64,000 nucleotides of DNA from Candidatus Thermofonsia Clade 1 bacterium (GTDB taxonomy: Bacteria > Chloroflexota > Anaerolineae > Aggregatilineales > UBA2796). Every line of letters begins with the position of its first letter. Position 1 is the stretch's first letter. Shown in pieces: positions 8,484-17,458 of the stretch. Under the pieces are notes generated by a model. That model had not been told where the DNA came from. It was given only the letters and a program-made list of their open reading frames with translations, and searched no databases. Where the stretch lies: NCBI GenBank assembly GCA_002794705.1, contig PGTK01000003.1, positions 62,001 to 126,000 on the forward strand. Direction: 5' to 3'. A program made the translations under genes and the position numbers.

Positions 8484-9524
8484 TCAGTTGAAACGGATAC
8501 GCGGATCGATCAGGGCGTACAGGATGTCGGAGATGATGAAGCCCAAGATGGTCGCTACGGCTGAGAAGACGGTAACTGCCATGATCATCGGATAGTCAAG
8601 GGCTGTGAGCGATTGTAAGGTCAGCCTACCAATGCCGGGCCACGAGAATATCTGTTCAGTGATGAAGGCGCCGCCCCACACGCCTGCAATTGCCGGTCCG
8701 AGGAAGGTGGCTAGCGGGATCAGCGCGTTGCGTGCGCCGTGTCCGAACCAGACTGCCCGATCTTTCAGCCCTTTAGCCCGTGCCGTGCGGATATAGTCCT
8801 GCCCGATCACGTCGAGCATGGAGGCGCGCAGATAGCGCGAGTAGCCCGCCAAGCCGCCGCCGCCCAAGACGATCATCGGCAGCAGCAAATGGTTAAGCCG
8901 CTCATGCAACGGCGGACAGGTCTCCAGAGTCGTTGGGCAGCGGCTGCCCATTGGCAGCAAGCCTCTGCCGTCTGGACCTTTGATGATCACGCCGAAGAGC
9001 AAGATCAGCATCAAGCCGAGCCAGAAATTCGGCACTGCGTTGATGATGACTGCCAAGACGCGCATACTGTTATCGAACAGGCTGCCGCGCAGCACCGCTG
9101 AGAGAATGCCAATCGGCACGCCTAGCGCCAGTGCGAATAGCAGCGCTGAAATGCCCAGCTCTAGCGTGGCGCCAAGCCGCTCTGCGAACAGGTCTAGCAC
9201 GCGCCGATTCGCCACAAACGAGTGACCGAAATCCAAGCGCAGAATGCCCAGCCGCGTGCCGGGCTTCGGCTCGCCGCTATTATCGCGGATACGCCACTCC
9301 CAGTCATCGCCGATCAGCCAGCGCAGATACTGGATCGGCCACGGGTCGTTGACGCCCAGCTGCTCCGCAATACGGACTCGATCTTGCGGCGTCAAGTTCG
9401 GGTCTAAAAGCAGGCTCGCCGTCGGTCCGCCAGGCGCCAGCGAGACAATGATGAAAGCCAGCACTGTGATCAGGAAAAGGGTCGGAATGGACTGCACAAT
9501 GCGGCGCGCAATATACTTTGCCAT
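8484..9524 (-). CDS. DppB/OppB-type ABC permease
   Basis: Inner-membrane permease, 346 residues. It opens with the family sequence MAKYIARRIVQSIPTLFLI and contains DFGHSF before the permease domain. Six TM segments are expected. The C-terminal third carries ARAKGLKDRAVWFGHGARNALIPL and WPGIGRLTLQSLTALDYPM, hallmarks of DppB. It pairs with the unusual DppC just downstream. An ATPase pair and a substrate-binding protein must be encoded elsewhere, because none is in this window. The ATG at 9524 lacks a clear Shine-Dalgarno. Peptide, nickel or oligosaccharide substrates are all possible for this family. Confidence 0.9.
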   Translation of the reverse strand: MAKYIARRIVQSIPTLFLITVLAFIIVSLAPGGPTASLLLDPNLTPQDRVRIAEQLGVNDPWPIQYLRWLIGDDWEWRIRDNSGEPKPGTRLGILRLDFGHSFVANRRVLDLFAERLGATLELGISALLFALALGVPIGILSAVLRGSLFDNSMRVLAVIINAVPNFWLGLMLILLFGVIIKGPDGRGLLPMGSRCPTTLETCPPLHERLNHLLLPMIVLGGGGLAGYSRYLRASMLDVIGQDYIRTARAKGLKDRAVWFGHGARNALIPLATFLGPAIAGVWGGAFITEQIFSWPGIGRLTLQSLTALDYPMIMAVTVFSAVATILGFIISDILYALIDPRIRFN

Positions 9525-9568
9525 TGCCGTAAGGAGAATCCTTTCAGCTCTAACTTTAACGTGCCTTT

Positions 9569-9574
9569 ATCATA
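9569..9574 (-). promoter_or_regulatory. Candidate -10 element for the permease operon
   Basis: TATGAT on the minus strand lies 44 bp before the DppB-like ATG. The hexamer 17 bp upstream, TAGCAT, is a poor -35, so the promoter is tentative. Confidence 0.35.
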
Positions 9575-9625
9575 ACGTAGAGACTTGCAAAATGCTATGT
9601 GTCAATGTGCAGCTTGACGACTCAC

Positions 9626-9653
9626 AACGCCCGAATCGGCTGATTCGGGCGTT
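9626..9653 (-). terminator. 12-bp hairpin downstream of the S8 peptidase gene
   Basis: AACGCCCGAATC (9626-9637) and GATTCGGGCGTT (9642-9653) form a perfect stem with loop GGCT. It lies 21 bp past the peptidase stop codon on the minus strand. There is no long T tract, so it may be an mRNA 3' stabiliser or a weak terminator. Confidence 0.55.
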
Positions 9654-9674
9654 GCAGAGCGGGAAAAATCGGCT

Positions 9675-12086
9675 TTAACGGCGCAACCGCACCGTGATCG
9701 GATCGCTTATGCCCAGCTGCGGCGCATCATCTTCATTGGTCAGATCGTAGACAGCGACGAAGAACTGAATGCGCGACTCCCTGACATTGCGGAAGGCTGT
9801 ATTCGGGATGAACAAATTCACGCCCTCAAAGCGATTGTTGCGCCCGCGCACGTCCACAAGCCGCCCTGTGGCGATGGTATCGAAGAGCGTGTAGTCCTCT
9901 AGGGCGCTAGGCAGGGCATTGCCGTTCATATCTGTGAAAATTGCCACTACAGCTAAGCGATTGCCCGTGTAATTCTGCAGCGTGAACGAAGTATTGATGT
10001 TCAGTCCGACAATCCCGCGCACCTTGACGTTGAACTGCGTCTTCACATCCGTGATGGTGGCTGTGACCTCGTCACCGCCGATGATGATCCCTTCGCCGTC
10101 ATCATCGCCGCCTAGCACGTTGCCCTCATCAGGATTGATGCCTTCAGGCGGCGGCAAAGCAAGGCGACCCGTGCCGTATACATTGTCCGCGCCTTTGTCG
10201 CCCAGATCGATCACGCTCTGCATTAGCAGCGCCTTGAGTTGCGCATTGCTCAGGCTCGGATTTGCCTGCAGCAGGAGTGCTGCAGCGCCCGCGGCAGCTG
10301 GCGCCGCGCCCGAAGTGCCGCCAAAGCCGCGATTGTAGCCCGGCACCACTTCATTGGTCGGCGCGCTGAGGTCGGGCTTGAGCCGATCATCTCGCGTCGG
10401 ACCTTGTGAGCTGTATCCCTCGATTTGGCGACCTCTCAGGTCAGTTGCGCCAACAGCCAGCACGCTGGGCGCATCGGCAGGCGCAGTGACGCTGTAGATC
10501 GGCACTTGCGCCCAAGATGCTATCTCGCTGTTCGTGATGATGATATCAATAATATTCTTGGTTGAGCCGCGAGTGCGCGCTACAGCAAGGTAGTAAATCC
10601 TGCCGGGCTCGCTGCGGAAGTTCAGGATTTGGAAGGGATAATGGTTGCGCCGTCCGCGTCGTTGCTCAGCGGCAACAGCGATTTCGTTGCCATTTCTATC
10701 CACAACCGCAAAGATGTACTCTGTGTTTTCGCCGCCTTCCCAGTTGCCGTCCCAGTTCATGGCGATTGTCGTCAAGGGGGCAAAGGTCATGAAAGGCAAG
10801 ACGTTGCCATTGCCGAACATGTGGACATCTCTTCGACCCGGATTGAACTCAAACAGCGTGTGAGACAAGGCATAGTTGCCGGCTGAGTTGATCCACAGCG
10901 CGCCCGTGCGCCGCATGAACAGTTCGATCAGTTGCGTGGTGTAGGAAGAACCATCGCGCGGACCGATCAGCTGCGAGACTGAGTAGTTGACCACCTGCAC
11001 CTTGTTATCTTCCAGCCATTGCAGCACCTCAGCAAAACTTTGGGAGCTGTTATCTTCGAAGGCGAGGTACAGCTCAGCATCTGGCGCCACGCGATGCACT
11101 ACAGCCGCTACCGCTGTGCCATGATTCTCGCGCTGCCGATGCATGCGATCAATGGGGATGTTCGTCTTGACGGTCGCGGGCAATTCACTGCCCAGCAAGC
11201 TCTTCACGCCGCCAAAGCCCAAGTCCACAATGCCGACGCGCACGCCCTTGCCTGTGATCCCTGCGGCATGCCACTTATCCGCGCCAACGGTCTGGGCGAT
11301 TGGGCTGCCGCCGCGCTGTAAGCCCAAGCCGCCCGTCACAGACGGGATCGGCAGCCGCCAACTGACCACATGCTCAGCATTGCCGATCGCCACTAAGTAG
11401 GCGAGCAAGCTGCCGGGCGTCTGATACTGTGCCAATAGCTCTAGCGGAATGCCGATCTCGACTTCCTCAGTGGTCAGATCGAAGCCGTAGACGCTGACGC
11501 CTAAGTTTTCCTCAAGGTCTTTCTTGAGCGCGTCCACATTGGCAGGATCGTCCACCAGCAAGTAGGCGACCAGCTCATCCTCAGCGTTGATCAAGCGGCG
11601 CGTGCGCGCCAGCTCTTCAACTGCCTCCAGACCGCCTTGATCGAAGGCGATCAGCAGATCGAGGTAGCTGAGCGGGATGTTCAGCTTCTCTAGAATGCCA
11701 CTATCTTTCAGGAAAGCAGCGACGCCTGTGGCGCCACGCGCATCATAAATCTGGAAGACGCGGCGATAGAGCTCTGAGAGGTCGAGATCGCCCCAAGCGA
11801 GGTCGCGGATTTGATCGAGATAGGGCTTGAGGTCGGGGAACTGCTCTAGCAGCTCTTCGAGCGTCGGGGGCGGCGCAAAGACGGGCGCGCCATCAGAGTC
11901 ACCGGGCGGCTGCAGAGGCGGCACAACGGGCGGCGGCGTGGGATTTTCGGGCTCAATGAAGATGCCGCCGGGCGTCGGAGTAGCCTGAGCGGGCGGCCCA
12001 GCTGAGACGTTAGCGGGCAGGCTTGCCACCATGCCGATCAGCACGGCAAGCACCCCAAACATGGCAAACAAGACGTTACGCTTCAT
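9675..12086 (-). CDS. Secreted subtilisin-like (S8) serine peptidase
   Basis: Exported protease of about 803 residues from ATG 12086, which has AAAGGA six bases upstream; an earlier in-frame ATG at 12101 overlaps that Shine-Dalgarno. A signal peptide is followed by a Pro-rich linker and a long helical propeptide-like region. The triad is complete: Asp288 (GIVDLGFGG), His322 (ENHGTAVAAV) and Ser592 (GGTSGAAPAAAG), with the oxyanion region NSAGN. A large insert separates His and Ser, and the C-terminal ~140 residues form a beta-rich domain. The short spacing to the upstream FHA-ABC gene (18 bp) suggests one transcript. It probably cleaves extracellular protein; the target is unknown. Confidence 0.9.
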   Translation of the reverse strand: MKRNVLFAMFGVLAVLIGMVASLPANVSAGPPAQATPTPGGIFIEPENPTPPPVVPPLQPPGDSDGAPVFAPPPTLEELLEQFPDLKPYLDQIRDLAWGDLDLSELYRRVFQIYDARGATGVAAFLKDSGILEKLNIPLSYLDLLIAFDQGGLEAVEELARTRRLINAEDELVAYLLVDDPANVDALKKDLEENLGVSVYGFDLTTEEVEIGIPLELLAQYQTPGSLLAYLVAIGNAEHVVSWRLPIPSVTGGLGLQRGGSPIAQTVGADKWHAAGITGKGVRVGIVDLGFGGVKSLLGSELPATVKTNIPIDRMHRQRENHGTAVAAVVHRVAPDAELYLAFEDNSSQSFAEVLQWLEDNKVQVVNYSVSQLIGPRDGSSYTTQLIELFMRRTGALWINSAGNYALSHTLFEFNPGRRDVHMFGNGNVLPFMTFAPLTTIAMNWDGNWEGGENTEYIFAVVDRNGNEIAVAAEQRRGRRNHYPFQILNFRSEPGRIYYLAVARTRGSTKNIIDIIITNSEIASWAQVPIYSVTAPADAPSVLAVGATDLRGRQIEGYSSQGPTRDDRLKPDLSAPTNEVVPGYNRGFGGTSGAAPAAAGAAALLLQANPSLSNAQLKALLMQSVIDLGDKGADNVYGTGRLALPPPEGINPDEGNVLGGDDDGEGIIIGGDEVTATITDVKTQFNVKVRGIVGLNINTSFTLQNYTGNRLAVVAIFTDMNGNALPSALEDYTLFDTIATGRLVDVRGRNNRFEGVNLFIPNTAFRNVRESRIQFFVAVYDLTNEDDAPQLGISDPITVRLRR

Positions 12087-12104
12087 ACGAAATCCTTTCA
12101 TGGC

Positions 12105-14804
12105 TTAAAATGGCTCGTTGCGGCGCAGCGCAAAGTGGCTCGCCACCAAAAAGACCGCCGAAAAACCGATCAGCGCCAGCCAACGGATTACCAATTCCTC
12201 CCCATTAGTAGCATAGCTCACGCTGAGCGAAGGCGGCGCAGGGAAAAATTGGCGCGTCAGCGGCGCGTTCGGCAAAGGGCGGTTCGTCTTCGGATTGATG
12301 GCTTGTGCCGCCACTACAATGCGCCCTTCGGCATTGCGTTGCACCATATCGGCGGTGCCGCCCAGCGCCTCAAGCGCCCAGCGCGTCATGGTCAGGCGCG
12401 AGATCGGCTCTAGGGCGCCCTCCATTTTGAACAGCACGCCCGGAAACAGAATCTGCACGAACAGGACTGCCAACACAAGGTACGTCACGGCATTGATCTG
12501 CCGATTCAGCGCTGAGATCAGCAGTCCGATGCTGACTCCCGCCAAAGCCGTAAGCGCCATAGTGATCAGCAGCTCCACAAAGCCGTTCATCAGAATGCCC
12601 TGAGAGGGCAGCTCAACGCCTAGCGCAAAGAGCGCCAATGCCAGCACACAGCTGATAACCGCCAACGTGCCATAGACAAGAAATTTGGAGGCAAGATAGG
12701 CTGTGATGCGCAAATTGACCATGCGCTCGCGCAGGAACAGGCTCTTTTCGACCACGATCACGTAGGCGGAGGCAAACACGCCGAACAGTGCTACAGCTAG
12801 CGCTAGGATGAACAACACGCGCTCCGCCTCTGAGGCTGGCACAAACGTGCCGACTGCTGTGACCGACGGAGCAGTGCGGCGCGTGTTGGTCTCGCTCTCG
12901 GTCGGTGCAGGGTCTTCCTCAATGCCTTCAGCGGCGGCTACAGGCGCAACCGACTGCAGCGGCACGCGATCCATCAAAATGGCGTAGTCACGCGGCGACC
13001 CGCGGCTGATCAACATGCGTCCGCGCCCACCCTCAACCGTATCATAGCTGATCAAGCCCAAAAAGAGCGCCACCAGCGGCAAGACCAGCATCAAAGCGAT
13101 GATGGTGCGCACATCGCGGCGCACAAGGGCAAGCGTGCGCTCAGTCAGCGTGCGGGTCTGCTGCAGGAGCGAGCCACGCCGCACACGGCGCAACTTTTTG
13201 TTGGTCAGCGCCGTGTTCTTGACGCTCTCGCCATGCACCTCTAGCCGCTCTACGATGTGTTTCTTGTATTCGGGCGTTTGGCGGTACTTCTCTGCCCATT
13301 GGCGAGCAGCATCCTGCGGATTGGGCTTAGCGCCTGCCACCACACGCGAGGAAGCGGGCGTGAAGATCATCGTATCGCCCAGACTGCGTGCCGTCTCAGG
13401 CGGCAAAGTGACCTTGTTATAAATCTCGGAGTAGTCCCGCGCCTCGAAGAACTTGAGCGCCTGCTTGGGCGGTCCGAAGTAGGTCAGGTAGCCACGCGCC
13501 ATGAGCGCCACATGATCGCACAGATCAATGTTGAGCGTGGTATGCGTGACCACAATCACAATGTGCCCGCGATCGGCTAGACGGCGCAGGGTCAGCATCA
13601 TGGACTTATCCAGACCGGGGTCGAGTCCGCTTGATGGCTCATCCATGAAGAGCAGAGTTGGCTCTGCCATTAGCTCAAGGGCAATGCTGACCCGCTTGCG
13701 CTGTCCGCCGCTGAGTCGTCCGACCAGACGGTCGCGGAAGTCAGTTAGTTCAAGCGCTTCCAGCACTTTCTGGATGCGCTGTTGGCGCGATTCGCTCGGC
13801 TCATTAGGGAAGCGCATCTTAGCGCCATAGTAGAGCGTCTGGTAGACGGTCAGCGCGTCTTGCACAATATCGGTCTGTGGCACATAGCCGATGATCGGCT
13901 GATAAATCTCATAGTTTTGATAGAGATCGTCGCCGTTGATCAGCACTTTGCCGCTAGTGGCAGGCTGCGCGCCGTTGAGAGTCCGTAGCAAAGTGGACTT
14001 GCCCGATCCGCTGCCGCCGATGATTGCCACGAACTCACGCGGCTGCACTGCAATCGAGACCTCGCGCATGGTATTGAGCGCCACGCGCCTGATCAAGCCC
14101 GTGTAATAGGTCACGCTCAGGTCGTAGGCGTCAATTTCCAGCTTCTGAGCAGCGGCTAGACGCACCAAGCCCTTGCCATTGTAGACAAACAGCGCCTGGT
14201 CAATGCGGATCACGTCATCTACGCTCAGGCGGTGCGGCGCAGTCAGTTTGCGGTCGTTCACAAAGGTGCCATTGACGCTGTTATCATCAGCGATGACATG
14301 ACCACTGCCTTGCTGCGTGACAATGGCATGGTGCCACGAGACCGCTAGCGAATTCAGATGGATGTTTGACTCTGGATCGCGCCCGATGATGAATGGTGAG
14401 GTGTCAAGCGGGTAGGTGCGCCCGACTGAAGCGCTGCCGAGCGCACGCTCAATCGGATTGGAGAAGATCAGCGTGGCGCCGACGCCCGTCCGATCCTGCA
14501 GGCGGATGATATCGCCATCGCGCAGCAGGATGCTGCCATCAATTGGCTGATCGTTGACCAGCACGCCGCCATTGGTCAGATCGAAGATGCGGTACGAAGT
14601 GCCTTCCTGCAGTAGGCGGGCATGGCGTGTGGCGATTCCCGCTGCTTGGATCGGGATGTCTTGGTGTGGCTCGCTGCCAATGTTGAGCGTGCGCTGCACT
14701 ACGAGTGCCGTAAACGGACTACCGCCATCAGGTTGCACGCGCAGCGTCGGATCGCGGCTATCTATCTCGCTGCGGCTGACGGAGAGCGTATTTTTTTCAG
14801 GCAT
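12105..14804 (-). CDS. FHA-FHA-ABC exporter (ABCG-like fusion)
   Basis: An 899-residue half-transporter with phosphopeptide-binding modules. FHA1 is at about 30-105 (NIGS..., TRHARL), and FHA2 at 130-205 has the canonical GRDPESN, HH and NGTFVND residues. The ATPase domain at 225-470 has Walker A GGSGSGKST (263-271), signature LSGGQRKRVSIALEL and Walker B LLFMDEPSSGLD. An ABC2-type membrane domain with about six TMs occupies roughly 560-890. FHA2 looks functional for phosphothreonine; FHA1 lacks the usual GR. This suggests gating by Ser/Thr kinases such as the one at 26187. The first gene left of the putative origin, it is reached from a minus-strand promoter at 14832-14859. Confidence 0.9.
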   Translation of the reverse strand: MPEKNTLSVSRSEIDSRDPTLRVQPDGGSPFTALVVQRTLNIGSEPHQDIPIQAAGIATRHARLLQEGTSYRIFDLTNGGVLVNDQPIDGSILLRDGDIIRLQDRTGVGATLIFSNPIERALGSASVGRTYPLDTSPFIIGRDPESNIHLNSLAVSWHHAIVTQQGSGHVIADDNSVNGTFVNDRKLTAPHRLSVDDVIRIDQALFVYNGKGLVRLAAAQKLEIDAYDLSVTYYTGLIRRVALNTMREVSIAVQPREFVAIIGGSGSGKSTLLRTLNGAQPATSGKVLINGDDLYQNYEIYQPIIGYVPQTDIVQDALTVYQTLYYGAKMRFPNEPSESRQQRIQKVLEALELTDFRDRLVGRLSGGQRKRVSIALELMAEPTLLFMDEPSSGLDPGLDKSMMLTLRRLADRGHIVIVVTHTTLNIDLCDHVALMARGYLTYFGPPKQALKFFEARDYSEIYNKVTLPPETARSLGDTMIFTPASSRVVAGAKPNPQDAARQWAEKYRQTPEYKKHIVERLEVHGESVKNTALTNKKLRRVRRGSLLQQTRTLTERTLALVRRDVRTIIALMLVLPLVALFLGLISYDTVEGGRGRMLISRGSPRDYAILMDRVPLQSVAPVAAAEGIEEDPAPTESETNTRRTAPSVTAVGTFVPASEAERVLFILALAVALFGVFASAYVIVVEKSLFLRERMVNLRITAYLASKFLVYGTLAVISCVLALALFALGVELPSQGILMNGFVELLITMALTALAGVSIGLLISALNRQINAVTYLVLAVLFVQILFPGVLFKMEGALEPISRLTMTRWALEALGGTADMVQRNAEGRIVVAAQAINPKTNRPLPNAPLTRQFFPAPPSLSVSYATNGEELVIRWLALIGFSAVFLVASHFALRRNEPF

Positions 14805-14831
14805 GGCATGTCCTTGCCAATATTACGCAGT

Positions 14832-14859
14832 ACTATCTCCAGTACGTATTATCTCTCAA
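14832..14859 (-). promoter_or_regulatory. Promoter of the FHA-ABC exporter gene
   Basis: On the minus strand TTGAGA (14854-14859) and GATAGT (14832-14837) are spaced by 16 bp, 28 bp before the ATG. AAGGA precedes the start codon at good distance. Confidence 0.5.
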
Positions 14860-14911
14860 AGAAACGCCTTGCCCGAACGCCATGTTCCCCTTCAAGCTGA
14901 ATTTTTGCAGA

Positions 14912-14933
14912 TTTTTACAAGTTATTTACAAGT
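14912..14933 (+). repeat. Tandem AT-rich 11-mers, candidate DNA unwinding element
   Basis: TTTTTACAAGT (14912-14922) is followed directly by TATTTACAAGT (14923-14933), with one base difference. They border the first DnaA box, separated by a GC-rich stretch. The arrangement resembles the AT-rich repeats of known bacterial origins. Confidence 0.5.
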
Positions 14934-15054
14934 GGCGCGGCGCGCTCTGCCAAAAAGTTATCCACAGTCTAGTCTGTAATATCTAGAAGCCCTAGTAGAG
15001 CCTGTGGATATGTGGATAACTCAGGCAGAAAATGGCGCACAAGTGTGCTAAAGC

Positions 15055-15098
15055 GCCATATATGGCATATATGATGAATCATAAAGCCCATATATGGC
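15055..15098. repeat. Twin CCATATATGG palindromes inside the origin region
   Basis: The 10-bp palindrome occurs at 15056-15065 and 15088-15097, exactly 32 bp apart (about three helical turns), within longer GCCATATATGGC and CCCATATATGGCG contexts. They separate the left and right DnaA-box groups. A dimeric DNA-binding protein site is the natural reading. Confidence 0.6.
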
Positions 15099-15314
15099 GT
15101 TTCGGAGTTGCTTACACAAGTATACTTATCAACATCTAGCCCGTGGATAACTCGGCAAGTTATCAACATTATCCACGGGGGCTATGTGAACGCTCCGCTT
15201 ACGGGAAAAAGTTATCCACAATCAGGGCGGAGTTATCCACAAGTTATCCACAAGTTATCCACGGCTCAGCGCAAAACGTACTTGACGGGAGAGCGACGCT
15301 CTAACTGAGGTATA

Positions 15315-15344
15315 TTGCCCAATTTGGCGATCTGATGGTAGACT
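15315..15344 (+). promoter_or_regulatory. Promoter of the FHA membrane protein gene
   Basis: TTGCCC (15315-15320) and TAGACT (15339-15344) are spaced by 18 bp and lie 30 bp before the ATG. A TATATT sequence at 15311-15316 is an alternative -10. Confidence is limited by the imperfect hexamers. Confidence 0.4.
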
Positions 15345-15373
15345 GAGTCCATGCACTGGAGGAATGCGGCGCG

Positions 15374-17386
15374 ATGATGTACGGCAGGTTAGATGTCTAC
15401 TGGCCAAACGGACCTTCGGAGAGCTATCCGCTCGAAAAGCAGATTGTCGCCATTGGGCGCTCAACGGGCAACGATATCACGTTAGATGCCACCTCTGTAT
15501 CGCGCTATCACATCACCATCTCTTACGAAAATGGACAGGTGGTGCTGCGCGATAAGGACTCCGGCAATGGCACCTACGTTGACGGCGAACGGATCAAGCC
15601 CGAAGAGCCAGTTATCCTGCGCGGCGGTGAGGAGATTCAAATCGGCGACCTGCGCCTGATCTTCCTGCCTCTGCAAGACGACATACCCACACAGCCCCTC
15701 AGCGCCCAAGAGACCACGCAGCGCGTTGAGGCAGCGGGCTTCAATTTCCGCATTGAGCTTGAGTCGCCGCATATGCCCATCACGCCCGGCGCGCACGTCC
15801 AAGTGGCGCTGATAGTGCACAACATCGGCAAGGAGGCTGAGCGCTATACCGTTGAGGTGGAAGGCGTGCCACGCGAATGGGTGCGTGTGGATCGCCCAGA
15901 GCTGGAGGTGCGCCCTGAGGAATCGGCAACGGTCACGCTGAATTTCAAGCCCTTGCGCCGCAGCGACACGAAGCCCGGCAATTATCCCGTGCGCGTGAAT
16001 GTGCGTTCCAAGAATGCGCCCGATCAGAGCATGACCGCCTCGTTTATCCTGAACGTGCGCGCCTATAGCGGCTTCGGCATGGCGCTAGTGCGCAGCGAGG
16101 TTGAGCTGCCCGCGCCCTTCGAGCTGTATGTGCAGAATCAAGGCAGTGCGCTCTTGCCAATTGCGCTTTTCGGCAAGGCGGCAAACGGCGCCCTAGAGTT
16201 CGATATTCAGCCTGCCGCCGTGACCCTTGCGCCTGGCGAGCGCAAGCGCGTGCGCGGCTACATGCGCACAAAGGCGCGCAGTCTGTTGGGCAGTACGCAG
16301 CGCATTCCCTTTGACGTGATCGTGCAGGCACAGGATCAGTCGAAATTCCTGGCGACGGTGCCGGGCGTGGCGATTGTCAAGCCGCTTTTGAGCAGCTTCC
16401 TGAGCAGCGCGCTGATCGGCGTTCTGCTGATCGCGCTGATCATCTTGGTGGTGCTGTTGGCGCGCCCACGAGCGGCGCAAGTTGTTGCCTTTACCACACA
16501 GCCGACCATGCTCATCCGCAACGTGGAGCAGCCGCTCAATTTCTCTTGGCAGATCGAGAATGCGCAGTCTGTCACGCTTGAGATACATGATGAGGGAAAT
16601 GGCGCCACCAATTCTTTCCCTGATCAAGCGACCAAGACCAGCAACGTTGTAAGCCTCACACCCTTTGGCGCGATTGTGTTGCGCCTCGTAGGGCGCGGCG
16701 AAGATGGGCAGGACTTCCGAGAAGAGCGCCGCCTTGAAATGAGCGAGCCTGCCTGTCAGCTGCGCGGCGATCAGCCCAATCCAACACTCTACGATGGTCC
16801 TGGCACAAACTACAACGCGCTTGACGTCTTGGATGTTTCACAGCGCGGAGCGATCTATAGCCCTGATCGGCGCGATGTCAGCGCCCAGTGGGTGCGCCTT
16901 AATGCGCCTGAGGCGCATCGCGGCAAGTGGCTGAGCGCTTCGGCGCTCGTCTGTGGCGGCTTCACACCTGATAAGCTGCGCAGCATTGAGCGTGAGCAAA
17001 TTCCGCCCACGCTCACACCAACGCCTACAGCGACCAACACGCCGACCTCCACGCCTACGGCGACCGCTACAGCCACACTGACCTTTACAGCAACCGCTAC
17101 GCCGACTCACACAGCGACTGCCACAGCTACGCCAAGCCCGACGCGCACGCCGACGCTCACACCTACGGCGACTCACACACTGACCGTCACAGCTACACCT
17201 AGCCCGACGCGCACGCCTACAACGACCGCTACGCCGACTCTTACGCTTACGGCGACCCATACAGCGACCGTCACAGCTACGCCTAGCCCGACGCGCACGC
17301 CGACGCCTCGCCCAACCTTGCGCCTCTCTGGTAGCACGGGTCGCCCGCTACTTTGCGCAGCATTTTTGGGATCAGATAAGGCGTAA
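15374..17386 (+). CDS. FHA-domain membrane protein with SH3-like and Thr/Pro-rich tail
   Basis: A 670-residue signalling-type protein. An N-terminal cytoplasmic FHA domain (about 5-95) has the full phosphothreonine-binding set: GRS at 28-30, SRYH at 43-46 and NGTYV at 65-69. Two beta-sandwich regions follow (about 115-335), resembling NEW3/COG1470 domains, then one TM segment near 345-367. Beyond it lie a beta domain and an SH3b-like module (about 475-545, GPGTNYNALDVL...WVRL). A low-complexity TP/TAT tail ends the protein. It is the first rightward gene from the origin. FHA inside and SH3b outside suggest relaying kinase signals to the envelope, but this is inference. Confidence 0.8.
   Translation: MMYGRLDVYWPNGPSESYPLEKQIVAIGRSTGNDITLDATSVSRYHITISYENGQVVLRDKDSGNGTYVDGERIKPEEPVILRGGEEIQIGDLRLIFLPLQDDIPTQPLSAQETTQRVEAAGFNFRIELESPHMPITPGAHVQVALIVHNIGKEAERYTVEVEGVPREWVRVDRPELEVRPEESATVTLNFKPLRRSDTKPGNYPVRVNVRSKNAPDQSMTASFILNVRAYSGFGMALVRSEVELPAPFELYVQNQGSALLPIALFGKAANGALEFDIQPAAVTLAPGERKRVRGYMRTKARSLLGSTQRIPFDVIVQAQDQSKFLATVPGVAIVKPLLSSFLSSALIGVLLIALIILVVLLARPRAAQVVAFTTQPTMLIRNVEQPLNFSWQIENAQSVTLEIHDEGNGATNSFPDQATKTSNVVSLTPFGAIVLRLVGRGEDGQDFREERRLEMSEPACQLRGDQPNPTLYDGPGTNYNALDVLDVSQRGAIYSPDRRDVSAQWVRLNAPEAHRGKWLSASALVCGGFTPDKLRSIEREQIPPTLTPTPTATNTPTSTPTATATATLTFTATATPTHTATATATPSPTRTPTLTPTATHTLTVTATPSPTRTPTTTATPTLTLTATHTATVTATPSPTRTPTPRPTLRLSGSTGRPLLCAAFLGSDKA
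17005..17313 (+). repeat. Thr/Pro-coding degenerate DNA repeats in the FHA membrane protein
   Basis: Imperfect units such as CCTAGCCCGACGCGCACGCC recur about three times among ACG/ACA/GCG/CCT codons. They encode a PTPTAT-type linker and are protein-level low complexity, not a CRISPR array. Confidence 0.7.
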
Positions 17387-17458
17387 ATAAGTTTTTGAGC
17401 GCGCTATGGCAAAGCTGTGTACACTATCGAAAAGCGAGTTTAGCGGGGTTCCTTCACA

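Larger units (their letters stand above)
14890..15265. other. oriC: Putative chromosomal replication origin (oriC) with 11 DnaA boxes
   Basis: This gene-free stretch contains five perfect TTATCCACA boxes: 14958-14966(+), 15011-15019(-), 15212-15220(+), 15233-15241(+) and 15244-15252(+). Six one-mismatch boxes lie at 15003-15011(-), 15126-15134(+), 15142-15150(-), 15160-15168(+), 15169-15177(+) and 15255-15263(+). The right-hand boxes are phased at 11 and 21 bp, as in DnaA filaments. To the left, two tandem AT-rich 11-mers (TTTTTACAAGT, TATTTACAAGT; 14912-14933) are a candidate unwinding element. Two CCATATATGG palindromes lie centrally. Genes on both sides are transcribed away from it. dnaA/dnaN are absent nearby, so a datA-like DnaA sink is the main alternative. 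Confidence 0.85.

Noticed and set aside
9244..9678. Plus-strand open frame of 144 codons opposite the DppB-like gene
   Set aside because: It lies antisense to a clear permease and its translation resembles no protein; start and end fall in the hairpin region.
14890..15265. Plasmid origin
   Set aside because: No rep, par or mobilisation gene is in the window, and the surroundings are housekeeping chromosomal genes.
14969..15308. Small open frames across the DnaA-box region on both strands (about 66 codons each)
   Set aside because: Their peptides only reflect the repeated TTATCCACA boxes (repeating SYPQ/VIHK text), and they lack ribosome sites.
16838..17260. Minus-strand Arg/Cys-rich frame of 140 codons
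   Set aside because: Shadow of the Thr/Pro repeat on the opposite strand, with composition forced by the repeat.
17005..17313. CRISPR-like repeat block
   Set aside because: Units are degenerate, in frame and encode a Thr/Pro linker; there are no constant-length unique spacers and no cas genes.
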